From Lepisosteus oculatus (Eukaryota > Chordata > Actinopteri > Semionotiformes > Lepisosteidae), in the NCBI RefSeq assembly GCF_040954835.1, contig NC_090698.1:52586284-52650283 (forward strand): a stretch of 64,000 bases of DNA, written 5' to 3'. The position numbers and the translations under genes were made by a program. Below, in pieces: positions 1 to 11,945 of the stretch (positions within the stretch are counted from its first letter, which is position 1; every line of letters starts with the position of its first letter). The notes below the pieces were generated by a model. That model ran no database searches. It was given only the letters and a program-made list of their open reading frames with translations, and was not told where the DNA came from.

Positions 1-1330
1 CTTTTCAGATCGGCTCTTTAGATTATTATCTTTCCCTATTTAATATTCTAATGTTCCAACAACACCTATAGTAAATTATTTACTGAAATGTGTGAAAAGA
101 CAATAATAATAGGATGATAATTTACAGGATTAGATCTGTGCTCTTTGCAAGAGTTTCAAACTTAACTTAGTTTGATTAGGTAACATGAAAGGAAGGATGT
201 TTCATTGTAAATGAAATAATAAAGAGGCAACACAAATTCAGTAATAATAAAAAAACAGCACAAACAATGGATGATTTGGTTAAACAATGCTTCTCATTTA
301 CTGGATAAAAGATATAGTATGGAAGTGAGTAAAATTACTCATTGTGAGTATTACAATCTTGAGATGCGTTCACACCTGAACAATTGTATTGTTAAACTTC
401 TAAAAACTACTAAAATAAACCTACTTATTAAACTTAACAGCTCCTGGTTGTGCGATCCAAACCAAGCAGCTGTGTAAAAAAGGTTCCCATATGTAGCCAT
501 GATAGTTTTCTTTCACAAGTTAATCATACCAAAAACCTGTCAGTTCTTTGCTTTTGACAGTCACAATCAATTTATAACAAACAGTTTCACTTATTAACAA
601 TTAAGATCTAAAGCTGTCTAATCTGTATTTGTTATTGAGTGTGACATACTGTAGAATACACAGGTGGGGTCACAAAAATATAATAGACATACTGTAGCAT
701 TTGCACAGACACAGGGATCTTAAAAACAAATACATTTTCCATATTTCTCAGGTTTACACTATTAATGCCTTTCTAACATTCCAATTGATAGTAACTGGCA
801 TTTCGTAGAGAATATTGAACAGCAAAATGTTTTGTATTTCACAGCTGTCCTCATGCCTAATCTCTCAAGAATAGGGTAGACTTAGCGTTAATTTATTAAC
901 TGTGTTTGCATGGTGCTTCTCATACAAAGTTACCAAATAACTTATTTATGGGAGAGGACCCACTTCATCCACCTCTGAAGTACACTGGATGATGGACAGT
1001 AGCCATTTTTATTAGCTAGCACTCCAACACACTACAGTACTATACCCTTCACACAATTTTATATGTGAAACTTGTTTTCACACAAGGCTCATTGAGGAAT
1101 AATAACTGATCCCTGCAATTCACAGAAAACCTGGCTACCCTTATAAAGTAAATATTTCCCACTGCCTTTAGGAACAAAGGCCAAATGGGGAATAAGTAAT
1201 TTGAAGAGTTCCTTTCTGACACTAAAATAAAAATCACTGTATTACAAAAAACAGTCTTTAGTCAAAACAATATTTTAGTCATAATTCCTTAAAAAAAAGT
1301 TCAAGTCATAAAATAGTCAATCTGTTAAAC
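1..1330. other. Left-edge non-coding stretch
   Basis: AT-rich sequence with stop codons in all frames. The short open frames here (for example 271-477 plus and 1049-1237 minus) show no recognisable protein motif, and I find no repeat family I can name. Probably intergenic or intron of a gene to the left. Confidence 0.5.
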
Positions 1331-1373
1331 CTCTGTGGCAAACACACAGCAGAACTGTGTGTTTGCCACAGAG
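1331..1373. repeat. Perfect 19-bp inverted repeat (hairpin)
   Basis: The arm 1331-1349 is the exact reverse complement of 1355-1373, with a 5-nt loop (CAGAA) between them. The word AGCAGAACT occurs at the loop and again just after the right arm, which suggests the right arm was inserted by copying the left arm backwards. It has no terminal target duplication of a known transposon. Confidence 0.9.
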
Positions 1374-1866
1374 CAGAACTGCTGGACCTTTTAAAACATG
1401 TCCTGTACTCCTGTTCTACTGAACCCCATAAACAATGGTTTTTCAAACGCATTTTCCCTTTCACACAATATTACTTGCAAATTCAGAAAACAACCATTGC
1501 CCTGCGAAGAATGCAAGCATTTCCTGTGGAAACTGTATGTTTGCCAACATTGTGTGCTTTACCGAAAAACATGGCATATCACAAAGGACAAAGTAGCTTT
1601 TTTAGATTACCACCTGGCAATGAGATCATCGCTGGTCGGTGGTTAAAAATAGTCTTTACACTTTGCAATATTCTAAAGAGTGCAAACAAGATAAAGTACC
1701 TAAAAAAACTGCTAAGCTGGCAGAAGCTGCACTGATTTTTTCTAAGCTTTAAAAACCTTATAACTGCACAAGGTCTGCATTTACAAAGACTTTAACAGGC
1801 AACAAATTCAACAAAAAAATGTGTTAAAACACAAAGATTTAAGGCCGGATTTGGTAAGAAAAAAAG

Positions 1867-2219
1867 CATGGCACAGTGTTTAGCATTGCTGCCCGGCTAC
1901 ACTGGGGCCCTATACTCAATTCCAGACCTCGGTTGCTATCTGTGTGGTGTTTGTATGTTCTCCCTGTGTTTGTGTGGGTTTCCTCCGAGGGTTATAGTTT
2001 CCTTCCACAGTCCAAAAAGCTACTGGTACAGTAGGTTAACTGGCCTCTGGGAAAACTATCCCTGGTGTGAGTGTGTCTGTGTCTGTGTTTGCCCTGTGAT
2101 AAACTGGTGTCCCATCCAAGGTGTACCCTGCCTTATGCCTATTGCTTGCTGGGATAGGCTCTGGCTCCCCACAACCATGGATTGGAAGAAGTGGTCAGAA
2201 AATGGGTGGATGGATGTCT
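1867..2219 (+). mobile_element. V-SINE (DANA/HE1-type) copy
   Basis: The copy has the tRNA-like head (GGCACAGTG..TTAGCA..TGC), then the conserved central block of V-SINEs: a CTGTGTGG..GTTTG.ATGTTCTCCC motif, GTGTGGGTTTCCTCCG and CACAGTCCAAA, then GTTAACTGG. A tail with GGGATAGGCTCTGGCTCCC ends in ATGGGTGGATGG. V-SINEs are a tRNA-derived SINE superfamily known from lampreys to bony fishes. The 151-codon open frame running through it is a by-product of the element, not a gene. Confidence 0.75.
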
Positions 2220-3900
2220 TGTCTGATGCTCATCTCATAACCAAACTTAATTACATCTTCACAAATCTGTCTGAAATCCAGCTACAGTATACAGAGAATC
2301 TAGTTTTGCAAAATTATTGGTAATTGTTAAATAGATAAAATAAATTTCTCTATCCTCTACAATGGCAACTAGTTAACAGTTTTAATTCCTTTTTGTACTG
2401 AAACTATGGTTTTTCAAAGATGAACATGTAAGAAGGTTTCATGACTGAATACAATGGATCTTTTGTTGTGACTCATCATGAAATCTCAAAACTGTTCCTA
2501 CTTGCTTATACAAGGCAGCAGTCTGTCTGGTGTCCCATTCGTAAAATCAACCGTGGTGAGACCATGCATTTAATTGTATCATGTATGTTTACTTTATTCT
2601 CTTAAAATTACAGAAGATATAAATTGTTTGATTCTGGGTTGCTAATTTTACCTTCGGTCAAACACGGTCGTAATTATAAGCCAACAGTGGATAAAAAGTC
2701 TGTACTGATCAGCATTTATTGTTAGTAGCATCAGCCACTGAAATAATGTATAGTAATTCCTCTGCCAACCTATTCTTTTAGTAACTGTTTTTACTATAGC
2801 AGTTGTTCATCTGGTGACAGATCTGGTGATAGAAGACCAATTTTGCTTTTATGAGTAAAATTTTTTCAAAGGCCAACACAGGTAATAATTTCAGGCATTC
2901 TGATCCTCTTGTCTGTGGTGCAGAGCTCCCATCTGCTAACTCCATTGTGTTTAAACGTGTATTGATTTTTTTCAGTCGTCACAGCATATGTGTCAAACTG
3001 CCACTGTACATGATGAGCACATATTGTGTGGAATGCAGAGCTAACTCTTATCACACTCAAACCCCCCACCACTCCAATTTTCCACTTTCGTTTTAATCTA
3101 AGAAAAGCTTACATGCTGATTTTGCAATGAAATGAATTTAAATGGAATGATTTCGGAATTAAAGTTAAGATGCTTTGTGTATTCCCATTTTCGTTAAAGC
3201 CATTTCCACATATAACTGCTATTCCGTGACAACACTACACGCATATGATTCACAGCTCAGAGGAAACAAAGCAGTTACAGGCAAGCACATAACGATCTAC
3301 TTTTTTACCCACCCCCCAAAAAAAAAACTATAACCGAAAAACATAATACAACTTCGATACTTCAAGATAAGAAATTTTGTGACCAAATAAACGCTATTCC
3401 TTTTTCTTTGATTCACAATACTGTAGCATCTCCATTTCCACACTAACACCAGTTTACACTGATCATCCGAGCAATCTTGAGAAATGACGGAGGGGTTTCT
3501 CCAATCAAACTCGTTTGTATTGAAAAATAAGACTTCAAGCCATAAATAAGGGGCTAAGGGCGGTGTTTCTCCCTGTTCAAGATTGTTAGAACTAAAGCGC
3601 ATAACTCCACGTTTTAAACATAAAAAGGAAATAATGGTAATAATAGTAAGAGTAATCACGTTAAATATGAATATACAATATAAAGTAAAAGTTATAATAA
3701 CGCCCCGTACATAAAAAAGAAAAACGCATTTCTATAGTCTTCAGTTCCGAAGACCTTTTGTGTTTTCAATGCCTTAAGAACTATAATGAATACTATGCTA
3801 TACATTCACTAGAAGCTGGTCTTTTCAGACGTCAGAAGAGTAAGGCGTTCATTTGTTTTATCTTTACCTTTTATAAAGCAGCTGATCCTAGGTTTTCCAG
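2220..3900. other. Non-coding stretch, nothing recognised
   Basis: I see no exon-like frame bounded by splice signals and no named repeat. Open frames at 2851-3096 (plus) and 3297-3659 (minus) are low-complexity or unrelated to any motif I know. Confidence 0.45.
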
Positions 3901-4135
3901 TTGTTCTCGATGCGGATTATATTCGCCTCCGCCACTGTCCCCCAACGCCGCTGGTGAACTAATGCACAGTAACGGTACAGGATTTGGGACTGTGAGCTCA
4001 GTGTCAGCTCTGCTAGTTTTCCTCTTCTTACCGGAAACAGAGCTCTCGGATACCCCAATCTTGGATAATGAAGGAAATGCGGTTTCCTTGTGCAGTGTTT
4101 TCTCAGTCAGTATGGTCCGTTAGAAATTCCTGCTG
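3900..4135 (-). promoter_or_regulatory. CpG-richer patch with minus-strand splice donor; possible 5' exon
   Basis: Unlike its surroundings, this patch is rich in CG dinucleotides (about 3908-3960). On the minus strand a strong donor, CCG followed by GTAAGAAG, sits with the exon end at 4032. An ETS-like CCGGAA core overlaps it on the plus strand. In human, the gene beyond ZNF474 on this side is SNCAIP, transcribed in the same direction as ZNF474. A minus-strand first exon here would fit that order, but I cannot recognise any SNCAIP coding sequence. This is inference only. Confidence 0.25.
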
Positions 4136-4506
4136 TACAAATGAGCTTGACGGTATTGCTTAAGAGCTTTCATTTAATTGAGTGGAAAAAAGTGCAGCTA
4201 TAAATATCTACATTGTTTGTATTTCTTATTGCGTAAAAGGCATGCACAGTCAGCAGATATTAGACAGTTAATGCTGGAAGTAAAACAATTGCTTTGAGCA
4301 ACCGAAAAAGGAAAACCGCTAGATATTTTTGCCGTATAAACGTTGCCTGTAGAAACACTTATTACATTCCTGTTTTGAACATTAACGAATTCAAATAATT
4401 ATTATGGATTAATGAAAAATAATATCCAAATAATTAAGTTACATTGGTATATCTATAACTTTAGGAGAGAAAATACAAATGGTACACTTTCTCCATGGCT
4501 AATGGT

Positions 4507-4818
4507 GTATCTATCCATCCATTTTCTATCCGGGCACATGGTGGGATACAGTACATCCTGGATGGGATGCTAGTCCATAGAAAACACATACAGTACAGTA
4601 CATACACACTCACACTAGAGACAATTTTCCCAGAAGTCTCTTAATCTACCAGTATGTCTTTGGACTGTAAGAGGAAACCAGAGCACTCAGGGGGAACCCA
4701 TGCAAATGTGGAGAGAACATAAAAACTCTACACAGATAGCATCACTGGTCCAGAATTGAATCCACTGCCCATGTCCTACAAGGCAGCAAAGCGAACCACT
4801 GCACTATCATGATGCCCA
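4507..4818 (-). mobile_element. V-SINE copy, reverse orientation
   Basis: Read on the minus strand, it begins at GGCATCATGATAGTGCAGTGG and passes through the conserved core words ATGTTCTCTCC, CTCTGGTTTCCTC and ACAGTCCAAAGACATAC. It ends with GGATAGAAAATGGATGGATAG. It belongs to the same SINE superfamily as the copy at 1867 but has a different tail, and is moderately diverged. Confidence 0.75.
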
Positions 4819-6137
4819 TATCTGACTGTAGGGAAATATAACAAGGCTGCTTTACAGGAATTTTCTTTGAAACCATATCATAAATATGGCAAAATAAGTG
4901 TCTAAGTATACTTCAGACTTTACTCTGCTATCCTTGCTACTATTTATTTTTCTGTTTCTAGTGTTGACGTCTATAGTTCCCAGGGTCTCATTATTACAAC
5001 TGATTGAAAGCTGTAAGTAGAAAAATTAAGAATAGTAGAATATGCTATCCTTTTTAGTTTATGAGCCTTTAAAGAGAACAAAAAAAGGCCACCAGTTTAG
5101 AACAAGCATCTGTCCCAGTAGAGGAGAGCAATAATTCAATTGAAGCACTGAGTGTAGAATTCATAATCCCCTCATTTTAAAATGTGTTTATGTCAGGTCC
5201 AATTTGGTAGGTATTCACTTGTCAGTAAAAGTGTACAGTTTCAGACCATTGGGAAATTGCACAGTAAATTCATTTTTGTCAATGAAAATAACAGATAGGA
5301 AACATAATTCTGATTTTACACTAGGGGTACATTAATCTTGCCCTGTTCCACATGTACATCAAAATTGTAGGGAAAGACTCAATGGGTACATAGCACATCA
5401 TCCTCTTGGGAGGAAAGGTGGTGGCTAGCATAGTAACACTGAGTGCCTTTTATAAAATGAAAACAATTCAAAATACCTCAAATCTTCAGGAAGGACACTT
5501 CACCATTTCTTAAAATGTTACCTGGTAATATAGGTTTCTGACCATCATCATTTGAACAGTAGGTACTTTTTTCTAAAATTTCACAGTGTGCATTTTAAAA
5601 TCCTTCCAATTATGTGCTTAGGTAACACATATTGTAGGTACAGTACATGTATGTTATCAAAAAAGTTCCAATATACTTGTAACAATAGCCTCTTACTGTA
5701 GAGAAATGTTGATACTTGCTTTAAAACAAAATAATAGTACTCCTATTTGTTATATATACAGTATATATTTGCTCTCTAAGAGTAAAATTAAAACATTTGC
5801 AGTGAAGATTTCTGAAGAATAACTGAAGATTTCAAATGTCTATGTTCTTCTACACTTGTTTTAGAATTATTTAGCTAGGACTGTAATATTTTTACTTTAA
5901 ATTTAAAAAGATTCTTCATACAACATCAAAAAATGGCTTGAAACATGTTTCATAACACCATAAAAATTCTGGACTTTCACATTTCACGACTTTCAAATTA
6001 ATAGCTTGCTAAAATAAAAAAAAAATCCTTAATAATGAGATAAAATATAAAATCCCTATTAAAACCTAATCTTGTCCCCAGGATCAGCATTTTGCTTTCA
6101 GTGCTTTCAGTTATTAATGAAGAAAGTGCCCCATATA
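4819..6137. other. Non-coding stretch, nothing recognised
   Basis: AT-rich, no coding signal. Frequent short CAGTA/TACTG words are typical of this whole window and do not form an array. Confidence 0.45.
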
Positions 6138-6350
6138 CAGTGCCTTGCGAAAGTATTCGGCCCCCTTGAACTTTTCAACCTTTTGCCACATTTCAGGCTT
6201 CAAACATAAAGATATAAATTTTTTATTTTATGTGAAGAATCACCAACAAGTGGGACACAATTGTGAAGAGGAACTAAATCTATTGGATTTTTGAAACTTT
6301 TTTAACTAATAAAAAAATGAAAAGTGGGGCGTGCAAAATTATTCGGCCCC
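6138..6350. repeat. Left terminal inverted repeat of the Tc1-like element
   Basis: 213 bp, pairing with 7555-7767. The outer transposase-binding repeat lies near 6146-6169 and the inner one near 6330-6355; both contain ATTCGGCCCCCTTG. Mismatches to the right repeat are confined to three positions in the inner half. Confidence 0.92.
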
Positions 6351-6356
6351 CTTGCG

Positions 6357-7376
6357 TTAATACTTTGTAGAGCCACATTTTGCTGCGATTACAGCTGCAA
6401 GTCGCTTGGGGTATGTCTCTATCAGTTTTGCACATCGAGAGACTGAAATTCTTGCCCATTCTTCCTTGCAAAACAGCTCGAGCTCAGTGAGGTTGGATGG
6501 AGAGCGTTTGTGAACAGCAGTTTTCAGCTCTTTCCACAGATTCTCGATTGGATTCAGGTCTGGACTTTGACTTGGCCATTCAAACACCTGGATACGTTTA
6601 TTTGTGAACCATTCCTTTGTAGATTTTGCTGTATGTTTGGGATCATTGTCTTGTTGGAAGATAAATCTCCGTCCCAGTTTCAGGTCTTTTGCAGACTCCA
6701 ACAGGTTTTCATCCAGAATGGTCCTGTATTTGGCTGCATCCATCTTCCCCTCAATTTTAACCATCTTCCCTGTCCCTGCTGAAGAAAAGCAGGCCCAAAC
6801 CATGATGCTGCCACCACCATGTTTGACAGTGGGGATGGTGTGTTGAGGGTGATGAGCTGTGTTGCTTTTACGCCAAACATATCGTTTTGCATTGTGGCCA
6901 AAAAGTTCAATTTTGGTTTCATCTGACCAGAGCACCTTCTTCCACATGTTTGGGGTGTCTCCCAGGTGGCTTGTGGCAAACTTTAGACGAGACTTTTTAT
7001 GGATATCTTTGAGAAATGGCTTTCTTCTTGCCACTCTTCCATAAAGGCCAGATTTGTGCAGTGTAAGACTGATTGTTGTCCTATGGACAGACTCTCCCAC
7101 CTCAGCTGTAGTTCTCTGCAGTTCATCCAGAGTGATCATGGGCCTCTTGGCTGCATCTCTGATCAGTCTTCTCCTTGTCTGAGCTGAAAGTTTAGAGGGA
7201 TGGCCAGGTCTTGGTAGATTTGCAATGGTCTGATACTCCTTCCATTTCAAGATGATCGCTTGCACAGTGCTCCTTGGGATGTTTGAAGCTTGGGAAATCT
7301 TTTTGTATCCAAATCCGGCTTTAAACTTCTCCACAACAGTATTACGGACCTGCCTGGTGTGTTCCTTGGTCTTCAT
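6357..7376 (-). CDS. Tc1-family DD34E transposase, full length
   Basis: This transposase cuts the element out of DNA and inserts it at TA sites, acting in the nucleus. The 339-residue frame matches the family's usual length of about 340. The N-terminal paired-like helix-turn-helix DNA-binding region covers about residues 1-110, with a PRPGHPSKL linker near 56-63. The catalytic residues are D152 in LWSDETK, D243 in QQDNDPKH and E278 in NPIENLW, with 34 residues between the second and third, as in Tc1/Sleeping Beauty. The HGGGSIMVWACF motif (187-197) and the terminal TKY are also typical. The ATG start lies inside the element, well clear of the right terminal repeat, and the stop abuts the left one. 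No premature stop or frameshift is visible, so it could encode an active enzyme, though single substitutions could still inactivate it. Confidence 0.95.
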   Translation of the reverse strand: MKTKEHTRQVRNTVVEKFKAGFGYKKISQASNIPRSTVQAIILKWKEYQTIANLPRPGHPSKLSAQTRRRLIRDAAKRPMITLDELQRTTAEVGESVHRTTISLTLHKSGLYGRVARRKPFLKDIHKKSRLKFATSHLGDTPNMWKKVLWSDETKIELFGHNAKRYVWRKSNTAHHPQHTIPTVKHGGGSIMVWACFSSAGTGKMVKIEGKMDAAKYRTILDENLLESAKDLKLGRRFIFQQDNDPKHTAKSTKEWFTNKRIQVFEWPSQSPDLNPIENLWKELKTAVHKRSPSNLTELELFCKEEWARISVSRCAKLIETYPKRLAAVIAAKCGSTKY

Positions 7377-7554
7377 GATGCTCTCTGCGCTTTCAACAGA
7401 ACCTTGAGACTATCACAGAGCAGGTGCATTTATACAGAGACTTGATTACACACAGGTGGATTCTATTTATCACCATCAGTCATTTAGGACAACATTGGAT
7501 CATTCAGAGATCCTCGCTGAACTTCTGGAGTGAGTTTGCTGCACTGAAAGTAAA

Positions 7555-7767
7555 GGGGCCGAATAATTTTGTACGCCCCACTTTTCATTTTTTTATTAGT
7601 TAAAAAAGTTTCAAAAATCCAATAGATTTCGTTCCACTTCACAATTGTGTCCCACTTGTTGGTGATTCTTCACATAAAATAAAAAATTTATATCTTTATG
7701 TTTGAAGCCTGAAATGTGGCAAAAGGTTGAAAAGTTCAAGGGGGCCGAATACTTTCGCAAGGCACTG
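7555..7767. repeat. Right terminal inverted repeat of the Tc1-like element
   Basis: 213 bp, the reverse complement of 6138-6350 apart from three bases. It ends GGCACTG directly before the TA duplication at 7768-7769. Confidence 0.92.
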
Positions 7768-7769
7768 TA

Positions 7770-10700
7770 GATGTACTGTAGCAATGAATTTTATCATTAA
7801 CTTTTTGGCACCCTGCTGGTGTTAATGGGTAGAGTGCTGTACACCTTGGACCAGTTTAGTAGAATATGCTACTATGTACCAACAGAACATTTACATGAGT
7901 AACCATTCTTAGTACAGTGACCATTCTGACCTCTCCAGCTGATGAATACCACAGGTAATGACACATAAAATAATGCTCAGCAGGATAAGTATATGATACT
8001 AGTTTAGCTGTATACAGCAAAATTCTGGTTAACTACTGTAGGTCCTTCCTTTGTTAATGAATTATGCAAGTCAGTTTGGATGTACAGGAATAGTGAAAGA
8101 GGGACAAAGACAGCACAGGTTCTTTATCATTTAGCTGAGCTATTTTCTATAACATTTTATTGTTTCTCTTAGTCTTGATTTGGCAAAGCCCTATAATATT
8201 ACTTAGAATTCTGCTAATGTGAAATCTTTGGCTGAGATACTACTGTATATCACTGTACATTATTAATTGTTACGGTACTGTAGGTATTAATTTTGGTATA
8301 GTGAAGAGAATAGACAAGTAGCAAATGTGTGAAAGGTGAAAAACAAATTTATGTTAGGAACCCTTTTAGCATGTCAACCATAGCTAGTACATTGGCCACA
8401 ATCATAGTTATATGCTGCCCACTATTTATGATGACAAGGGATTTATGTATATTAATTTTAGTTTGCTGACGTGTACAGTATAGACTCTTTATTCTCAGTA
8501 AGTTTGCTAAGGATAACTAAGAACGGTTACATTTTATAAAATCAAGTTATTATACACAACATATTTCAATTAGACATGCCTGTTTTTTTCTGAATATTAC
8601 ATTTCAATGGGAAGTCATTTCAATGCGAATCTACTACTCATGCATATTTAGACTTGTGTTTAAAGGCAAAAGAACATAATGAGAGGAAGCCATCTAAGCC
8701 AAAAAATTGCACTCATGGACACTCAATTCATCACATGGACAGCACTAACTCTAGCTCTTTTTAAACCATTAGGAAAGCTAAGATATCATTTCCTTTATTA
8801 AAGGTACTGTAACAGTTGCATTTTTGTACATCAATAACATCATTAATAGTAAGAAAATACAACTGATACAACACATCATAAGCAATTTTCATTATATTTG
8901 GCTTTATTTGAATTTGAAGGAACAAAAAAAATAACATCTTTGCAAAATGTATGAGACATCAGTCAGCAGCACAGTGCCATTACAAGCTTTAGTTTCCCAC
9001 ATTTTAGTGAAAGCATTACAGCCTGAATACTTATGACAATACTCAGAGATACATACTATTTTTTGGCTGGATTAAAAATGTAATTTATCTTGCTAGCTAA
9101 CTGACTGCTATAATGAACATCTTATTATTACTTTCTTTACACGTTTTCACCTCCCCCTGCCCAATGGGGTTTTGAGATTTTCCCTTTAAAACTACTGATT
9201 CGAAGATAACATCACTGTTGTTAAGATTAATTTAAACATTAATGCTCCATATGTTTTTCCCAGATGTATTGTTTCATATGTTGCGAAATATTGGTTTGTA
9301 ATACTTGCACACAAATTGTAAATTTGTCCAAACTGTGTCCGAAAGTTTGCAAAAGACGGCCATACCTCATACTGTGAAAAGACTTTGAAAATTTGTTTGC
9401 TTTACAGGTGATCAGTTCTGATGAAGTGTCTCCCAAAGTTGGTCAGCTGTAACATTACTCATTGATTGTCACTTGAGCAGAGAATGGATTGGATTCAAAG
9501 ATTGGAAGATGCACTGTAGAGTTTCTGACAAAAACAAATCACCACTGCCTTCTAAATTGTCCATGAGCTAACAAATTACATTTACTAGGAGTTTACATTT
9601 TAGGTATCCATTTTCTGACACTACTGTAAGGTGAGATGTTCAGAGCTGTAAACAAAGAAATGAAGCTCCTGTCAATACTGTATGTGTGCAATATTATTAT
9701 TTCTAATATTCCATTATTGACTCTAAAGATGAAATATTTTAATAGCAATTCACCTGTGAATAACAAATTTCATACTCACTACATGTTTGTAGTTTTCTAT
9801 CAGGTTAAAAAAAGAAGCTTCTGCGACATTATTGTTACTATTATGATTTTTCTGCCATTAGATTTCACCATCCATCTGTCAACCAGTTTTATTACACAAT
9901 ACCTCCTCTGGGTGCTCACCAGTATGAGGGCACCAATTCTTAATATTAACAGTAAAGAAGTGAATGAATGCTCAATTGCGTGCTTCCAGACATCTCGTGT
10001 GTGTGATATGAATGGCCTGTTAGATGTGGGACCAATTGGATTGTGTTACCTTGCAAATTAAAAGCCACGCTCATATTTTATGGTTGTGTTTTGTAATTTG
10101 TAGATTGCCTGAAGTGTTGATTTATTGTAGACATAGATCTCCCCCAGCAGTGCCGACATGGAATGGGATCAATTGTTATTCATGAAAGAACAAGTCAAAC
10201 AAACTTCACTTCTTTCATAACCTATTACATTTGATAAGTTTTTGTTTCAGGAGTTTACAAGATATTAAAATTATTGATTAATGCATGCTGGAGTACTCCT
10301 CTATCACTAAGTAGTGTTCACAAAGTAAGTATTGTTTATAAATAAAAAATACTTAGTGGATACTTTACTAGAATACTGTAAAAGAGTATACTATAAAATA
10401 GTATATAGTACTATAAGTAGTATAAATACTATAATGGATGCATTCAGAGACATAACATAGACATTTATTTTTAAATGCTTAAAATGTTTTTAAAGTTAAA
10501 AGGGAATGAAATGGAGATGTCCTAGCTTTATATCAATTAAAACTGTACACTGGGTTTTATGTTTCACTGTATACCTCCCAACACTGACTCCACAATGAAT
10601 GCATTTTTAAAAGGAATGTATCTTTAGATTGAGCTCTATGATGGAGTGCATTGAGTTGGAGTTAAATGTCAACAGCTCCTCAATGTGAGTGAGATGCCTT

Positions 10701-11419
10701 GCTAGATGTGATTATTTATCTTTGCTGTGCATCATTAAGTTTGTTGGACACTCAAAGACCTTTTATAATTCATGGAAGATTCTCCATCTATTTCTATGGT
10801 GAAATAAATATTTGAAAATATTTTTAATCTCTATTGTTTTAGAAAGTCTATATGGAAAAACCAACAGGAGCAAAAAATGGGAAGACAAAGATGTCTGACT
10901 GAGGTCATCAGTCATTATTATGTGGTAGAAACCGCAGCTGATAGGGCCATCTGTGAATCACTGGCTCAGAACTAATTTCCACAGGAGTCAGTAGCTTCAT
11001 GTGCTGCTTCATTTTGGTGAAGCCAGACAAGCAGACAACATAAGACTATATACTTTTAGCCTTTCATCTTCAGTTTGTGTATTGTGAACTGAGTACTAAA
11101 GCTTTACAAATCAACAAGTGAGACAGAATATTTTATTATCTTTTTTAATGTCCATAAAACAGAGTCTAAAAGCATTTTCAAGGTCTGTTTTGTCTGCAGG
11201 CATGGTGGCATATGCAAGTTCACACAAATTGCTGGTTTAAGTGTAGTGGTTTTCTAAAGAGTATGAACAAATTACTAGATATAACATGTATAAATACAAA
11301 ATGGGAAACACTGAGCTAGATGAGGCTACTTATTGAAAAGACATGGGTATTTTTGTTAACAAATCACTAACATCTTCCAGGCAATGTGGGGAAGCAACAC
11401 AAAAGGCAAACAAAATGTT
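7770..11419. other. Non-coding stretch, nothing recognised
   Basis: The longest open frame (9636-10061 plus, 141 codons) has no recognisable domain, no flanking splice or promoter signals and AT-driven codon use; I do not treat it as a gene. An AT-rich patch around 10360-10435 is made of near-palindromic TATA/AGTA words. Confidence 0.45.
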
Positions 11420-11945
11420 AGGCTACAGTATATAGTCAAATATTTAGAATTCAAATTAAGTGATATTAAAATTGTACAATGCACATGTTAGGACTAATTT
11501 AACATCTTTTGTACAGTTTTGGTCAACATGTTACAAAAAAGATATTGCTGCTCTGAAATTTGAACAGAGGTGAGCAACCAGACTCATTCTGAGATATAAA
11601 GAAATATCCTACATGGGCTGAAAGAACTGATTATTTTTCTTCTTGAGCAGAGAAGAGTATGAGGAGAGATGCTATAAGACAACAGAGGAGACTTCTTCAA
11701 TATGAACTGTGAAAAATGAACCAGTATTTCAAGACATGAGGGGAAACTACATCGATGTGCATTTAAAACCAGTTATAGGAGGCACTTCTTTACCAAAAGT
11801 GTTGTAGGAATATGCAACAATCTATCCAGTACTTTGGCTTCCTTCAATAAATGTCTGGATGAAAGCCTTGGATTACTGATAACCACCAAACTGACTAAAT
11901 GATCTGACCTCTCATTTGCAACCTTTCTTATGTGATACTTTGTTT
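11420..11945 (+). mobile_element. CR1-like LINE fragment (ORF2 C-terminus and 3' end)
   Basis: Broken frames read as the C-terminal tail of a CR1/L2-type reverse transcriptase polyprotein: a VQFWS-like segment, then KKDIAAL followed by QRATRLI, and a LSREE(K)RR-like segment. The 3' part ends CTCTCATTTGCAACCTTTCTTATGTGATAC, close to the 3' tail common to fish LINEs of this class. It carries many stops and is dead and old. Confidence 0.65.

Larger units (their letters stand above)
6138..7767 (-). mobile_element. Complete Tc1/Sleeping Beauty-like transposon
   Basis: A 1630-bp element starts CAGTGCCTTGCGAAAG and ends in its reverse complement, flanked on both sides by the TA target duplication (6136-6137 and 7768-7769). 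The terminal inverted repeats are 213 bp each. Each carries an outer and an inner copy of the word ATTCGGCCCC, the IR/DR arrangement known for Sleeping Beauty-like elements. By eye only three bases differ between the two terminal repeats. The single transposase frame is open from start to stop. Together these point to a young and possibly still mobile copy. Tc1-like elements have been reported to move between fishes and lampreys; whether this family did cannot be told from one copy. Confidence 0.95.

Noticed and set aside
1868-2323. 151-codon plus-strand open frame
   Set aside because: It coincides with a V-SINE; its codons read through the conserved SINE core, so it is a by-product of the repeat.
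3297-3659. 120-codon minus-strand open frame
   Set aside because: Ends in poly-A derived Phe/Gly codons, has no motif and no splice or promoter context.
9636-10061. 141-codon plus-strand open frame
   Set aside because: Hydrophobic AT-driven composition, no recognisable domain, no flanking gene signals.
10360-10435. AT-rich near-palindromic patch of TATA/AGTA words
   Set aside because: Low-complexity drift; no defined arms or repeat unit.
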